Of a DNA stretch of 64,000 nt, positions 36,531 to 45,498 are shown piece after piece. A program made the translations under genes and the position numbers. This DNA is from Planotetraspora kaengkrachanensis (GTDB taxonomy: Bacteria; Actinomycetota; Actinomycetes; Streptosporangiales; Streptosporangiaceae), in contig NZ_BONV01000012.1 in assembly GCF_016862895.1 (NCBI RefSeq), positions 79,368 to 143,367 on the forward strand, read 5' to 3'. Each line of letters opens with the position of its first letter. Position 1 is the stretch's first letter. The notes below the pieces were generated by a model. The model was not told the origin of the DNA, did not search any database, and was given only the letters and a program-made list of their open reading frames with translations.

Positions 36531-37043
36531 TCAGTTCGCTGGAGGTGCGACAGAGCGCAACAACGCCTGCAGTTCACGGTCGGGACTGACGTGTTTGCTG
36601 TAGAGGGGTCCGCAGGGTGTGGTCGCCAGGCGCATCGCGAGGCCGAGTAGATCCGGCGGCGGCGTGTCACCGCGGTAGGTCTCCGCGAGGTAGGTGAACT
36701 CGTTCATGATGCCGACGACGCTGCGGTTGGCGGTCTTGGCGAGGCGGTGGTCGCGCATCTGCTGCAATTCCTCGCCGATGATCGTGTCGGGGATTCCGTG
36801 CGCGGCCAGCACCGTAGCGACCTGCCGCGGGAATCTGGCCAGCAGGGTCGTTGCGGGGGCCAGCGGCATCAGCACGGGCACCAGCGTCGATTCGTTGACG
36901 AACAGCGCAACCTGAGGTTTCCAGAACACAGCTGTGGCGTACCACTGGCCCAGCAAAGTGGTTTGCTGCTCGTCTTCACCCAGGCTGAGCGGGCCGACGC
37001 GGTCGAGCAGCTTCTTGGTCCCGCGCACGATGAGCACCTGCAT
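36531..37043 (-). CDS. DUF6933-like protein in the rtcB2-prfH operon
   Basis: A 170-residue protein from ATG 37043. The pattern (VLIVRGTKKLLDRV at the N-terminus, then WYATAVFWKPQVALFVNE, PRQVATVLAAHGI, and RSVVGIMNEFTYLAE) fits the family known as DUF6933, a soluble alpha/beta protein of unknown function. It lies 30 bases downstream of prfH on the same strand and is probably co-transcribed with rtcB2 and prfH. Family members are not established parts of that operon, so a link with RNA repair or translation stress is inference. The reading frame is intact and the codon use matches the neighbours. Confidence 0.65.
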   Translation of the reverse strand: MQVLIVRGTKKLLDRVGPLSLGEDEQQTTLLGQWYATAVFWKPQVALFVNESTLVPVLMPLAPATTLLARFPRQVATVLAAHGIPDTIIGEELQQMRDHRLAKTANRSVVGIMNEFTYLAETYRGDTPPPDLLGLAMRLATTPCGPLYSKHVSPDRELQALLRSVAPPAN

Positions 37044-37073
37044 ATCCTGCCGCCATATTCCGCGGTGGGCGTG

Positions 37074-37745
37074 TTAAGACGACTGCCGCCGCCTCTGGTG
37101 CTTCTGCTCCCGGGGGGCCTGGTCCTGCTTCGACACTTCCGGACGCTCGATACGCGTGGGGTTGCCGCGTACGAGCTCATCGTGGATGCGCCAGCGGGCG
37201 GTGACGACGGCGCGCCCTGCCACCTCCTCGCCGTGCTCAATTCGTTGCCGCAGCAACTGCATGGCGATGCGGCGATTGAGGCTGAACTGCCGCTCGGTGT
37301 CGACCACGACGACGATCCCCGAGGGCCGGTGGGTCGCCCGTACCGCCGTGCTGGCCTTGTTTCGATGTTGACCGCCGGGGCCCCCGGTGCGGCAGGCGAC
37401 GATGTCGACATCTGCTTCCACGAACGTCGTACGTGGGGTATCGACCTGGCACGGTTGGGCGATGACGTACCAGTTCTTTCGGCCGGTGCTGGCCCGGTAG
37501 GGGCTGGGGGCCTGCCAACACAGCGTTCCGGTCCACGAGGCAGTGAACGCCTCGGCGCCGGTTCCTGCGATCTGGATCAGAACCGACCGGTAGGAGCCGG
37601 GCCGGTCACCGGGAACGGTCTCGACCCGACGGGTCTCCAGATTCTGCCGGGTGGCGTCGGCTTCCAGGCGATGGAGCAGCCGGGCCAGCGCCCAGGCACA
37701 CTCCTGCGGGCCACGCCCGGCCGATAGAAGCAGATGGACACTCAT
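37074..37745 (-). CDS. prfH: Peptide chain release factor homologue PrfH
   Basis: A 223-residue release-factor-like protein. It has the peptidyl-hydrolysis loop GGPGGQHRNK with GGQ at residues 124-126, preceded by EADVDIVACRT, and a basic C-terminus (DQAPREQKHQRRRQSS) as in ribosome-rescue factors. It lacks the large codon-recognition superdomain layout of RF1/RF2. PrfH is known to release nascent chains from ribosomes whose 16S rRNA has been cut at the decoding centre. Its start overlaps the rtcB stop (ATGA at 37742-37745), matching the known rtcB2-prfH pairing. Confidence 0.9.
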   Translation of the reverse strand: MSVHLLLSAGRGPQECAWALARLLHRLEADATRQNLETRRVETVPGDRPGSYRSVLIQIAGTGAEAFTASWTGTLCWQAPSPYRASTGRKNWYVIAQPCQVDTPRTTFVEADVDIVACRTGGPGGQHRNKASTAVRATHRPSGIVVVVDTERQFSLNRRIAMQLLRQRIEHGEEVAGRAVVTARWRIHDELVRGNPTRIERPEVSKQDQAPREQKHQRRRQSS

Positions 37746-38992
37746 GGCCGGCCTTGCTTGCGGCGGTGATCCCGGTGGTCCCGTCGGGGCGTGGACCCGA
37801 GGTCGGGCGTCTTGTAGGTGACCAGCGGAACCGTGGTGGCCACGGGCGTGGCCAGGTCGTGCTCGACGAGGTCAGCGATCACTTGCTCGATGCGCTTGTA
37901 GGCCGTGGGGGCCTCCTCGAAGAGCAGCTGACGGTCGCCGCACACCACCACAGACCCCACCGGCGTACGGCGCAGTTCCTCGACCGTGTGCTTGGCCCGG
38001 CCCCGGCGCAGGGCGTCCGCACGCGACATCTTGCGGCCCGCGCCGTGCGCCACGGAATGGTTGGCGTCCGGACCGGCGTGAGCGGCCACGAGGTAGGAAT
38101 GGGTGCCTCGCGTACCGGCGATGAGCACGTCACGGCCGTCACCCGGCGCCGCCCCCTTGCGGTGCAGGTAGACCCCGTCGCGGATCTCGACCAGGTTGTG
38201 GCACTGGTCGACGAGTGGCTCGGTGGGCTCGGCGCCCAGGGCATGGGCGACCCGGGCGGCCATCAGCCGCCGGTTGAGCGATCCCCAGCGTACGGCCTCG
38301 TCATGCATCGCCAGGTAGGCGCCGGGATCAGCGGCAGGGCCCGCGCCGTGGGCCGCGGTGTGCGCCCGCAGGATCCGTTCGCCCAGCCCTCGGGAACCAC
38401 TGTGGACGATGAGAACCAGGTCGTCGGCGGCGAGTCCGAGACGGCTCGCGTGGCCCGGCTCGAAGACTGTCCCGATCCGCGCCAGTTCGACGAAGTGGTT
38501 GCCCCGGCCGACCGTCCCGAGGCCTTCGAGGTGACCGGCGGGAATGTCACTCCTCACGACGGCCCAGGCCGGGTCGTCGGCATCCTGCTCAGGGTCCAGG
38601 GCGCGATCGAGGTCGGGGAATCGCGCGGCAAGCTTCGTGGGTACGGCGCGCTTGAGCTTGATGGGAAACACGGCGATGCCGCAACCGATGTCGGAGCCCA
38701 CCAGGAACGGATACAACACGGTCGACGCCATGGCGGCCCCGATGGGGGCGCCCTTGCCGGGGTGCAGGTCCGGCATCGCGGCGACGTGCATCATGCCGTC
38801 GAGGGCTGCCACCTGGTGGCACTGCGCGAGGGCGTCAGACTCGATCCAGCTTGCGGGGGAGGCGAACACGGTGACGGTGGCCGAACCCATGGCAGGGGCG
38901 GACGGCGGCAGGGACTCCTGCCGGGAGTGTTGCTGAGACAAAGAGCTCTCTTCGCTGAAAAGGGTACGGGCGGACGGCATTACGGCGCGCAT
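37742..38992 (-). CDS. rtcB2: RtcB2-type RNA ligase
   Basis: About 416 residues if started at ATG 38992; starts at 38980 or 38890 are also possible and none has a good ribosome binding site. The frame is open to 39262, but the extra N-terminal residues are Arg-rich and unlike the family. RtcB motifs: MPDLHPGKGAPIG, GSDIGCGIAVFPIK (metal Cys), GRGNHFVEL (metal His), VHSGSRGLG, and AHGAGRKMSR with the guanylylated His. RtcB joins 2',3'-cyclic phosphate and 5'-OH RNA ends using GTP and Mn2+. RtcB2 paired with PrfH is established as a system that re-seals cut 16S rRNA after PrfH frees the ribosome. It is the first gene of the operon. Confidence 0.88.
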   Translation of the reverse strand: MRAVMPSARTLFSEESSLSQQHSRQESLPPSAPAMGSATVTVFASPASWIESDALAQCHQVAALDGMMHVAAMPDLHPGKGAPIGAAMASTVLYPFLVGSDIGCGIAVFPIKLKRAVPTKLAARFPDLDRALDPEQDADDPAWAVVRSDIPAGHLEGLGTVGRGNHFVELARIGTVFEPGHASRLGLAADDLVLIVHSGSRGLGERILRAHTAAHGAGPAADPGAYLAMHDEAVRWGSLNRRLMAARVAHALGAEPTEPLVDQCHNLVEIRDGVYLHRKGAAPGDGRDVLIAGTRGTHSYLVAAHAGPDANHSVAHGAGRKMSRADALRRGRAKHTVEELRRTPVGSVVVCGDRQLLFEEAPTAYKRIEQVIADLVEHDLATPVATTVPLVTYKTPDLGSTPRRDHRDHRRKQGRP

Positions 38993-39182
38993 CGGCGCCG
39001 TGGCATCTTGGAGAAGCGAGGTGTTGTCCGTCAGAGCATCATGGACACCACTTTCCTTGAGCCCACCAGGCGAGGCAAACGGTTTTCGGGCGAATAGGCC
39101 TGTATGCCGCGGCACCGATGGTGATTGCCCCGTCTTCCGTTCACAATTGGGTGGATTTCGCCGACGGAAGGGCAGCCCTGTC

Positions 39183-39710
39183 ATGAAGCGATTCCTGCGC
39201 CTCGCACTGACGGCGGCGGCAAGCATCCTGCTACCGGCGGCGCTGGCCGACGCGCCCGTCACACCGGCGGCGGCAGCCGTCCCGTCCGCCGTCTACATCA
39301 GGCCGCTGACGGCAGGCATGGACAGGCACGTCGGGGTACAAGGGGGGCTCGGTTACGGAGCCCCGGTGAACACGCTCACCGGCAACCCTCTGGTGTGGGA
39401 CATGACCGTCGTCTCCACCTATCAGGGATTCCAGGTGGTCACCTTGGCCGTCATCGGAACGCCGTTGTGCCTCGGCAAGGTGCCCACCCCGGCGACGAGC
39501 ACGGCGGTGGTCCTGTACGGCTGTGACAACGGGCCGTACCAGCGGTGGCTGCTTCAGCGCACGTCGACCTACGGCGAGGCGAAGGTGTACTACTTCCGGA
39601 GTTTCGTGCAGGGCGTCCCGGGAGACTGCCTCAAAGTCAATCCCACCGGACCCTCCTCGGTCGGGGCCTGTGTCCCGCATTTCGATGAATACGCCGTCTT
39701 CGTCATCTGA
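39183..39710 (+). CDS. Small secreted protein
   Basis: A 175-residue protein with a Sec signal peptide: MKRFLRLALTAAASILLPAA, with a likely cut after the Ala-rich stretch near residues 33-36 (AAAA-VPS). The mature part is about 140 residues, beta-rich, with four Cys (PLCLGK, YGCDNG, GDCLKV, GACVPH) likely forming two disulfides. The segments CDNGPYQRW and GDCLKVNPTGPSSVGAC resemble a single ricin-type (QxW) lectin-like lobe, but the full triple repeat is not present. Start choice: ATG 39183 opens the signal peptide. It is divergent from rtcB2 and not clearly linked to it. Confidence 0.75.
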   Translation: MKRFLRLALTAAASILLPAALADAPVTPAAAAVPSAVYIRPLTAGMDRHVGVQGGLGYGAPVNTLTGNPLVWDMTVVSTYQGFQVVTLAVIGTPLCLGKVPTPATSTAVVLYGCDNGPYQRWLLQRTSTYGEAKVYYFRSFVQGVPGDCLKVNPTGPSSVGACVPHFDEYAVFVI

Positions 39711-39728
39711 CAAATAGTCTCGGCTTTC

Positions 39729-39971
39729 ATGCGCTTGACGGATCGGCTGGCGGACGTGTTCAAGCTCTTCGGGCCGACGCAGGACCGGCCTCGAAGGGTG
39801 CGAGTCGTCAGCGCGGCGGCTCTCGCCCAGGCCTGTACGGCCGGCCGAGCCGTACGCGCCCGGGAGGGTGAGGGTCTGGTCGTGCCCGCCAGGCTGGTGC
39901 GTGAGCTGTGCCGCGGCGGGCGTGAGCAGGTCGACCCGCGTGGGCTGACGATCGAGGGTGCCAGGGTTTGA
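39729..39971 (+). CDS. Short hypothetical, possibly an N-terminal fragment
   Basis: An 80-residue frame starting ATG 39729, 18 bases after the secreted-protein gene. It contains AALAQACTAGRAVRA, LVVPARLVRELCRGG and VDPRGLTIEGARV, which look like the beginning of large actinobacterial pentapeptide-type membrane proteins but stop just where the repeats would start. No ribosome binding site is evident. It is probably a truncated remnant; a genuine small gene cannot be excluded. Confidence 0.3.
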   Translation: MRLTDRLADVFKLFGPTQDRPRRVRVVSAAALAQACTAGRAVRAREGEGLVVPARLVRELCRGGREQVDPRGLTIEGARV

Positions 39972-40185
39972 CCAGCAGCTCGTGAAGAGGACGGCATCGC
40001 TCGACAGCACCGCGCCGCCGGACGCGCATGCGCGGTCTGGCCCGCGCCCTCGCACCGACGCCGCAGAGAACCCGTTTGGCCGCTGTCCGCATCACGGCAA
40101 GGGGTGCCGAGCACAGCCGGTTTGGAGTTAGACCTGCTGGGCGCCTATCGGCGGCGTTCAAAGACTCCAACAGGTCGAGCGGGGC

Positions 40186-41407
40186 TCAGGGCCAGGCCAT
40201 GACCAGTTGGCCGTGCCGCTTGCGGAAGATCCGGCCGACAGATGGATTCGGCACTGTGGCGCCCACGGGGTAGAAGCTGAAGGTCGGCTCGGGCCGGTGC
40301 CGCCATGCGCGATCCCAGACATGGATTTGATCATGGAGCAGGCGAGCGAGCTCGACACCGCGCGGACCGTGTCCGTATGCCCCAAGTTTGTGATGTACCG
40401 CCGCGGTCGCATGGTGCTGGACATCGCGACGGGTGAGGTAGGCGAAGCTGTCGCGAGTGATGAGGGCCGGGCATTGCCAGCGCAAAGCGGTCTGGACGAG
40501 ATGGCGGTCTCGATCCGGGTCCTGCCAGATCATGCCGAACTTGTCATCCACCGTGGCCAGCCACAGGCTGAGCGGGTCGAACGGCTCTCCCCTGACGACC
40601 TCAACACCGGTCCACAGCTCGGTACGGGGTTCGACCAGCGCCAGGCCGAGCGCGTCGACGTTGAGTTCGGGGCCGTCTTCGATGGTCAGCGTGACCGCTC
40701 CGTCCGCGAGGATGGCTTCCTGATTCTTGTACGCTCCGGCACCCTGCATAGGGATGAACCCGCACACCGTGGCGTCCAGACCCTGAAATCGGTCGCCTTC
40801 CCGGGTGAAGGTGATGCTTCTGCTGATCGTGGCGAAGCGCAGGGGAACCACCATCCGCCCGCCTGGAGCCAGCAGCCGTCCCCAGGGGCAGTCCCAGGCG
40901 CCGACGGTCACCAGGATGGCGTCGAAGGGGCCTGTACTCGTCGGCGGCGTGCTCGCCGTCCCCGAGAACGACCTTGACCTGCGGGTAGCCGGTGTCAGCC
41001 AGGAAGCGAGCCGCCCGCTCGGTGACCCAGGGATCGATGTCGACGGTCAGCACAAATCCATCTGGACCGACGATTTCGGCGATGAGCGCGGCGTTGTATC
41101 CGCCCGAACCGATCTCCAGGACCCGTGCTCCACGGGTCAATTGGGCGGACTCGAGCATCTCGGCTTGCAACCAGGGAGCGCTGATGGAACTGGTCGCCTT
41201 GCCGTCAGAGTCGCGTTTGGTGATGACCACGTCCCGGGCTGAATAGGCGGCGTCGATCGGCGCTTCCGGCGCGAACCTTTCCCGGGGGACCTTCGCGAAG
41301 GCCGCGGCGACCTCGGGGGAGCGAATGGAACCCCGCTCCCTGAGTGCGGCGACCAGATCGCCGCGCAGGCGATCGGTGGACTCGGATGGAGAAGCGTCGA
41401 CGGCCAC
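40186..41407 (-). pseudogene. FxLD-type PCMT-like methyltransferase, frameshifted
   Basis: The first half (from about GTG 41407) contains RERFAPEAPIDAAYS, a SAM-binding GARVLEIGSGGYNAALIAE and TVDIDPWV, and breaks after ADEYRP. The second half continues in the next frame with VTVGAWDCPWGRLLAPGG, RMVVPLRF, VCGFIPMQGAG, then a long C-terminal domain ending LVMAWP. Together they match the protein-isoaspartate-methyltransferase-like enzymes labelled 'methyltransferase, FxLD system', which accompany FxLD lanthipeptides. The shift falls on a run of four G (40927-40930 on the plus strand): three would restore the frame. No FxLD precursor peptide or lanthionine synthetase is present. Start uncertain. 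Confidence 0.7.
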
Positions 41408-41472
41408 TCGCCCGACGCTAGCCCTCGTGGAGGCGGTCAGCGTACGAACACGCCACTCCGTGAGATGTTCCG

Positions 41473-41816
41473 TTACGAGCGGTGCGGATCGAAGACCTTG
41501 GTCAGGTCGATGCCGAGTTCGCCCTGTTCTCCTTCGCGCCAACCGGCACGCGCGGCGGACTCGATCCGATCAGCCGCGGCCGGCAGTCGCAGACACGACA
41601 CCCGCTCGTCATGCTCATCGCCCCAGTAGAACCACAAGAACGCCAGATGGACGAAGACACGACGCATCCGGCACCGACCGTCCATGACCTCCAACGCCGG
41701 CCGACCATACTGATCAGCGATCAAACCGTCGTGACCTCACGCTCCCGGAGCATGTCCCGCAGATCCATCAGAAGATCCTGCTGATAGACCCGCTGCCGCT
41801 CACGAATGCCGTCCAC
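41473..41816 (-). pseudogene. Small conserved hypothetical, frameshifted
   Basis: From GTG 41816 (AAAGGG upstream) the frame encodes about 31 residues ending LREREVTTV and then meets a stop; the adjacent frame immediately continues IADQYGRPALEVMDG, RRVFVHLAFLWFYWGDE and ends TKVFDPHRS at 41473. The two pieces read as one protein of about 113 residues broken by a short indel at about 41716-41728. I do not know its function. It lies just upstream of the broken methyltransferase on the same strand and may have formed an operon with it. Confidence 0.45.
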
Positions 41817-42386
41817 CGAGATGCCCTTTCGACTCGAACCACATCACACGCCCTCCAACAGCAGAGCAACGTCGCTGAGGAGAAGGCCCCTCACGGCGCA
41901 AGATCTGTCATCGCGGAGCACCTTCCGGCTCGTCGGCGGTGATCGGGCGGTTCTGGAGCCCGCGAGGCTTGCCACTGCAGTGCGACGGCAGCGGTTCCCC
42001 TCCCGGGCCCCAGAACGGAAGGGGCTGGACCATGTACAGGGGGGAAGAACACGGCCCGGGGGTGCACGGTCGGCCGGCAGCGACGCTTCTCACTACGCGT
42101 GTACTGCCAGCTGATCCACCTGAGACGTTAGGTTGTGGCCCATGGCCAGCGGTACGCCGATTCGCCGCCGCTTCTTGGCCACTTCCGCGCGCGTCCACTG
42201 CGCCGCGTTATCGAATGCGCCCTTTGCTTAGTTTCATGCGATGCGCCGTACGTCGCCCTGCAGCATTTCTCCACGTGAGACGGAGATCCAACAAGGCTTC
42301 GCCATCCGCTCCGCGCAGGCCACATGCCGCCCGGGCCGGGGCCGCCTCACCGCCGTGGCTGTCGCCAATGACGCACTGGCGATGCG
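41817..42386. other. Gene-free stretch upstream of the broken methyltransferase locus
   Basis: About 570 bases. Frames on both strands have poor codon bias and no ribosome binding site. I searched in particular for a short leader peptide with an FxLD motif and found none. It may be decayed sequence. Confidence 0.4.
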
Positions 42387-43109
42387 CTACAGCGACTGTC
42401 CACCCGCAAGTACGTCAAGTGTCCCGGCGAAATCGGCGGTGAGGCTGGTCAGGACTGCCTTGCCCTTCTCATCGGTGCCCAGGGAAGGTCGGCCGATCAC
42501 TCCAGTCTCTGTGTACGCCCGGAGGCCCTGGACGAGCAGGTGAGGCCGTTCGGCCGTGTGATCCGCGTTCTGGTAGCTCTCACGCACCTGGTCGGGGCAC
42601 AGGTGCAGCAGCAGGGAGATCTCGATCTCCCCTGCGTGCATGTCGTCATGCGCGTCGGTCACCAGACCCGCGGCCTCCCTCGCCCGTGCCCAGTCGTCAC
42701 GGCTGGGATAGAGAGCCATGCGCGGCCGTACGACGTTGGCCTCCTGGACGATGTTCGAGAGCACGTAGTTTCCGCCGTGCCCGTTGACGACGACGAGTTG
42801 CTCGATCCCAGATCGTCCGAGGGAATCGGCGATGTCGGTGATGACCGCGATCAGAGTCCGGGAGCTGATGCTGACCGTGCCGGCCCATCCTGCATGTTCG
42901 TGTGAACACGCGATGGTGATCGGCGGCAACAGCAGCAGCTGGTACTCATCGGCGAGCGCACGGGCGATTCCGCAAGCGATCAAAGTGTCGGTTGTCAGAG
43001 GCAGATGGGAACCATGCTGCTCGAAGCTGCCGACCGGCAGAACCGCGACGGTGGCTCCGCGTTCTGCTTCCTCGGTCGTCGTAGCCGCTGTCACTAGGTG
43101 CATGACCAT
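42387..43109 (-). CDS. Creatininase-family amidohydrolase
   Basis: A 240-residue protein with the metal-binding pattern of the creatininase/MftE family: LPVGSFEQHGSHLPLTTD (Glu, His, Asp ligands), CSHEHAGWAGT, VVNGHGGNYVL and DMHAGEIEISLLL. These enzymes hydrolyse small amides or, in MftE, release a dipeptide from a modified peptide. No mycofactocin genes are nearby, so the substrate is open. The start ATG 43109 overlaps the end of the upstream regulator gene by 16 bases, so the two form an operon and are probably functionally linked. No frameshift is seen. Confidence 0.85.
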   Translation of the reverse strand: MVMHLVTAATTTEEAERGATVAVLPVGSFEQHGSHLPLTTDTLIACGIARALADEYQLLLLPPITIACSHEHAGWAGTVSISSRTLIAVITDIADSLGRSGIEQLVVVNGHGGNYVLSNIVQEANVVRPRMALYPSRDDWARAREAAGLVTDAHDDMHAGEIEISLLLHLCPDQVRESYQNADHTAERPHLLVQGLRAYTETGVIGRPSLGTDEKGKAVLTSLTADFAGTLDVLAGGQSL

Positions 43110-44359
43110 ATTCTGGGCGCGGTGAGCGCCAGTGCCGCGTGGAATTGTGCGACTTCGGCCGGCGGCGCGGACACTCCCGCCAGCCGACGGTCGAGAGTCT
43201 GCAACGCCCGGATGAGCCGCACGGACCCACCTCCGGCAGCCGATGCCAGCACGGCCGTACCCTCCACGGCTGCCTCCTCAACACGGCCGTCTCCCACGTA
43301 GGCGAGTGCCAGCCAGGCGCGCGCGAGCTGCACGTCCTGGCGGAAGTCGGCGGGCCAGGCCACGAGGGCTTCCTGGAGCAGAGCCGCTGCTTCTGACGGC
43401 CGTCTCAGCAGCAGCAGGCAGTACGCCTCGTGGGCCTGGACATAAGCAGGAATGCAATGGTGACCAATGGCCACCGGGTCATCGTCGGTGCCGTCGTCTT
43501 GGGCGCGCTCGACGAGTTGGTGAGCCTCCTCCAGAGCCTTCGCACAGGCCCGCGAATCACCCGCGAGCGCGTGGCTGTGGGCCAGTCGTAGGGCGCTCAG
43601 CGCACGATCCCTTGCGGGCGCGACTGCCGCTTTCCGGGCTTCCGTTGCGAGATCACGTGCGCCGCGTGCATCGCACCGTTCGGCTGCTCGTTGGGCCTGG
43701 CGCATGAGGACGTACGCTTCCATCGCCGCGTCATTCGCCTCGCGGGCAAGATCGAGCGCGTAGCCGAGCCAGAATGCGGCTGCCTCACCCGAACCGATGT
43801 TCTCCGCGGTCCAGCTGGCGAATTCAGCCCAGCGCGCCTCAACTCCGAGCAGTCCTCTCCGCACCAGGGCGTCAGCGCGAAGCCGGTGATCGCGAATCAC
43901 GTCTATCTCGCGTGTGACCGTGTTGTGTATCCGGTACGGCCCGAAGGCGTTATGGGAGGACGAGAGGATGTGAAGCAAGCCGCCCCAGTGGGGAATGAGG
44001 TCAGGATCGACCTTGATCACGGGGGTTCGTGCCGCGGCCCCGTCGAGGGGCGAAGGACTCTCCAAGTGGGCGAGAACTCCCGACGAGGCAGCGTTCTCAG
44101 CCGACTTGAAAAGTCGTGTAGCAGGCTCGCCGAACATGTGCTCCAAGATGCGCCGGGTATCGCGTTGCGGCGCCCGGGACAAGTCCCCACCCATCCATCG
44201 GTCGAAACTACGCCTCGAGACGGCGACATTCGCCAGCACAGGCTCACCGGTCAGTTGGGCCAGTTCCCGCGCCGCCTTGGCGAAGTGGATGCTGAAGGTC
44301 TCAACCGTTGTCCAGTCACGCTCTTGGACCAGCTGGCGAAACAGTGTCGGTCGCTTCAC
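43094..44359 (-). CDS. Regulatory protein with N-terminal DNA-binding-like domain and TPR region
   Basis: A 421-residue protein from GTG 44359 (GGGAGGAAACA upstream). The N-terminal 80 residues (RPTLFRQLVQERDW, FSIHFAKAARELAQ, VAVSRRSFDRWMGGDL, RDTRRILEHMFG) have the layout of actinobacterial regulators with a helix-turn-helix-like element. The rest is helical with TPR-like pairs (DLAREANDAAMEAYVLMRQAQRAA; ARDRALSALRLAHSHALAG; EAYCLLLLRRPSEAAALLQEAL). It is divergent from the FHA/kinase/Clp operon (303 bases between starts) and could control it, but also overlaps the creatininase gene and may belong with that. Ligand unknown. Confidence 0.7.
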   Translation of the reverse strand: MKRPTLFRQLVQERDWTTVETFSIHFAKAARELAQLTGEPVLANVAVSRRSFDRWMGGDLSRAPQRDTRRILEHMFGEPATRLFKSAENAASSGVLAHLESPSPLDGAAARTPVIKVDPDLIPHWGGLLHILSSSHNAFGPYRIHNTVTREIDVIRDHRLRADALVRRGLLGVEARWAEFASWTAENIGSGEAAAFWLGYALDLAREANDAAMEAYVLMRQAQRAAERCDARGARDLATEARKAAVAPARDRALSALRLAHSHALAGDSRACAKALEEAHQLVERAQDDGTDDDPVAIGHHCIPAYVQAHEAYCLLLLRRPSEAAALLQEALVAWPADFRQDVQLARAWLALAYVGDGRVEEAAVEGTAVLASAAGGGSVRLIRALQTLDRRLAGVSAPPAEVAQFHAALALTAPRIWSCT

Positions 44360-44661
44360 TGTTTCCTCCCAGAAGCGTCCCAGGCCGTACGTCACACGGG
44401 GGCGACGGTATCTCGACCTCTCGTTGCCTCTCGCAGAAAGGCGCTGTGGAAGATGGCATTACAACTGACTGAGCCAAGTTCGGAGGCCAATCGCCCCGCC
44501 CTGATGTTCGCCTGACAGAACGGCGCGAACTCACTTGCCGAGAAATTTCTCAATCGACGGGCGATCACTCCACCGCCTCCCCACTCGTCGGCGGCCGGGA
44601 CCGGTCCCGAAGGGCAAGCGGTAGCGTGCGACCGTCCTGCCGGACTGGAGGGAGCGCGAGG

Positions 44662-45498
44662 GTGACGACCAGAGAATTCGTGCCGCACGTATTGCCGAGT
44701 TCCATGCGCAGCCTGGCGAGCGGCGTGCCGCCGGCACCTCCGGGCACGCTTTTCGCACTGGCCGCGTCCAACGGGTTCGCGGTGCCGCCCAGGAAGTTCA
44801 CGCTTCATTTCGGCCGCGGTACGGACGACGTCCACGTGGCGGTCGGCGTCAACGATCCGTACGTCAGCCGGCTGCAGGGTGTGCTCGTGTGTGACGGCTA
44901 CGAATGGTGGGTCCGCAACAAAGGCAAGCTGCCGATCCAACTGCCGGGCGGGGCTCTCCTCTTATCCGGCCACGAACTACTGGTGGAGCCCGGCTATACC
45001 CCGCTGCTCATCGGTTCCGCCAAGCGCCGTTCACATCTGCTGGAAATCCACGTCGTAGGTTCCCGGACCGCCGATGCCGGCGGCGACCAGCACAACCGGA
45101 CGAAGGCGCCGGATGTCTACGAGTTGAGCCTGGCGGAGCGGCTGGTGCTGACCGCGCTCGCCCAGCGATACCTGCGCCAGGAGCGCTATCCACAACCGGT
45201 GTCGTGGAACCAGGTGGCCGACGACCTCAACCGCTTGCCGGACGGCAGGCAGTGGACGCCGAAGATCGCGGCGCACATCGTCGGCGCGGTACGCGAACGG
45301 CTGGCGGATGGCCCCGACCCGATCCCCGGCCTCCGGCGCGAGGACGGGGTCGGCGAACCGGTCGGCAACACGCTGAACCACAACCTGATTCAGGCACTGC
45401 TGCGCAGCGCCACGCTGCTGCCGGCGGATCTGCACCTGATCGGCGACGGCGACGCCGACGAGAACCCCCACGAGAACCCCGGTGAGAACCATGAGTGA
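44662..45498 (+). CDS. FHA-like protein with C-terminal winged-helix-like region
   Basis: About 278 residues from GTG 44662, 14 bases after GGAGGG (ATG 44704 is an alternative). Residues 40-145 form an FHA-like beta-sandwich: LHFGRGTDDVHV (the GR motif), DPYVSRLQGVLVCDG (SRLQ in place of SxxH) and VRNKGKLPIQLPGG (N motif), then SGHELLVEPG. FHA domains bind phospho-Thr; the missing His makes binding uncertain. Residues 160-240 (SLAERLVLTALAQRYLR, SWNQVADDLNRL, KIAAHIVGAVRERL) resemble a small winged-helix or helical domain. The acidic tail ends in repeats of DENPHENPGENHE. Its stop overlaps the start of the kinase gene by 8 bases, so it opens the four-gene operon. Confidence 0.78.
   Translation: MTTREFVPHVLPSSMRSLASGVPPAPPGTLFALAASNGFAVPPRKFTLHFGRGTDDVHVAVGVNDPYVSRLQGVLVCDGYEWWVRNKGKLPIQLPGGALLLSGHELLVEPGYTPLLIGSAKRRSHLLEIHVVGSRTADAGGDQHNRTKAPDVYELSLAERLVLTALAQRYLRQERYPQPVSWNQVADDLNRLPDGRQWTPKIAAHIVGAVRERLADGPDPIPGLRREDGVGEPVGNTLNHNLIQALLRSATLLPADLHLIGDGDADENPHENPGENHE

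Noticed and set aside
42387..44359. A mycofactocin cluster, because the creatininase resembles MftE
   Set aside because: No mftA peptide, mftB, radical SAM mftC or mftD is nearby. The gene is kept as a general creatininase-family enzyme.
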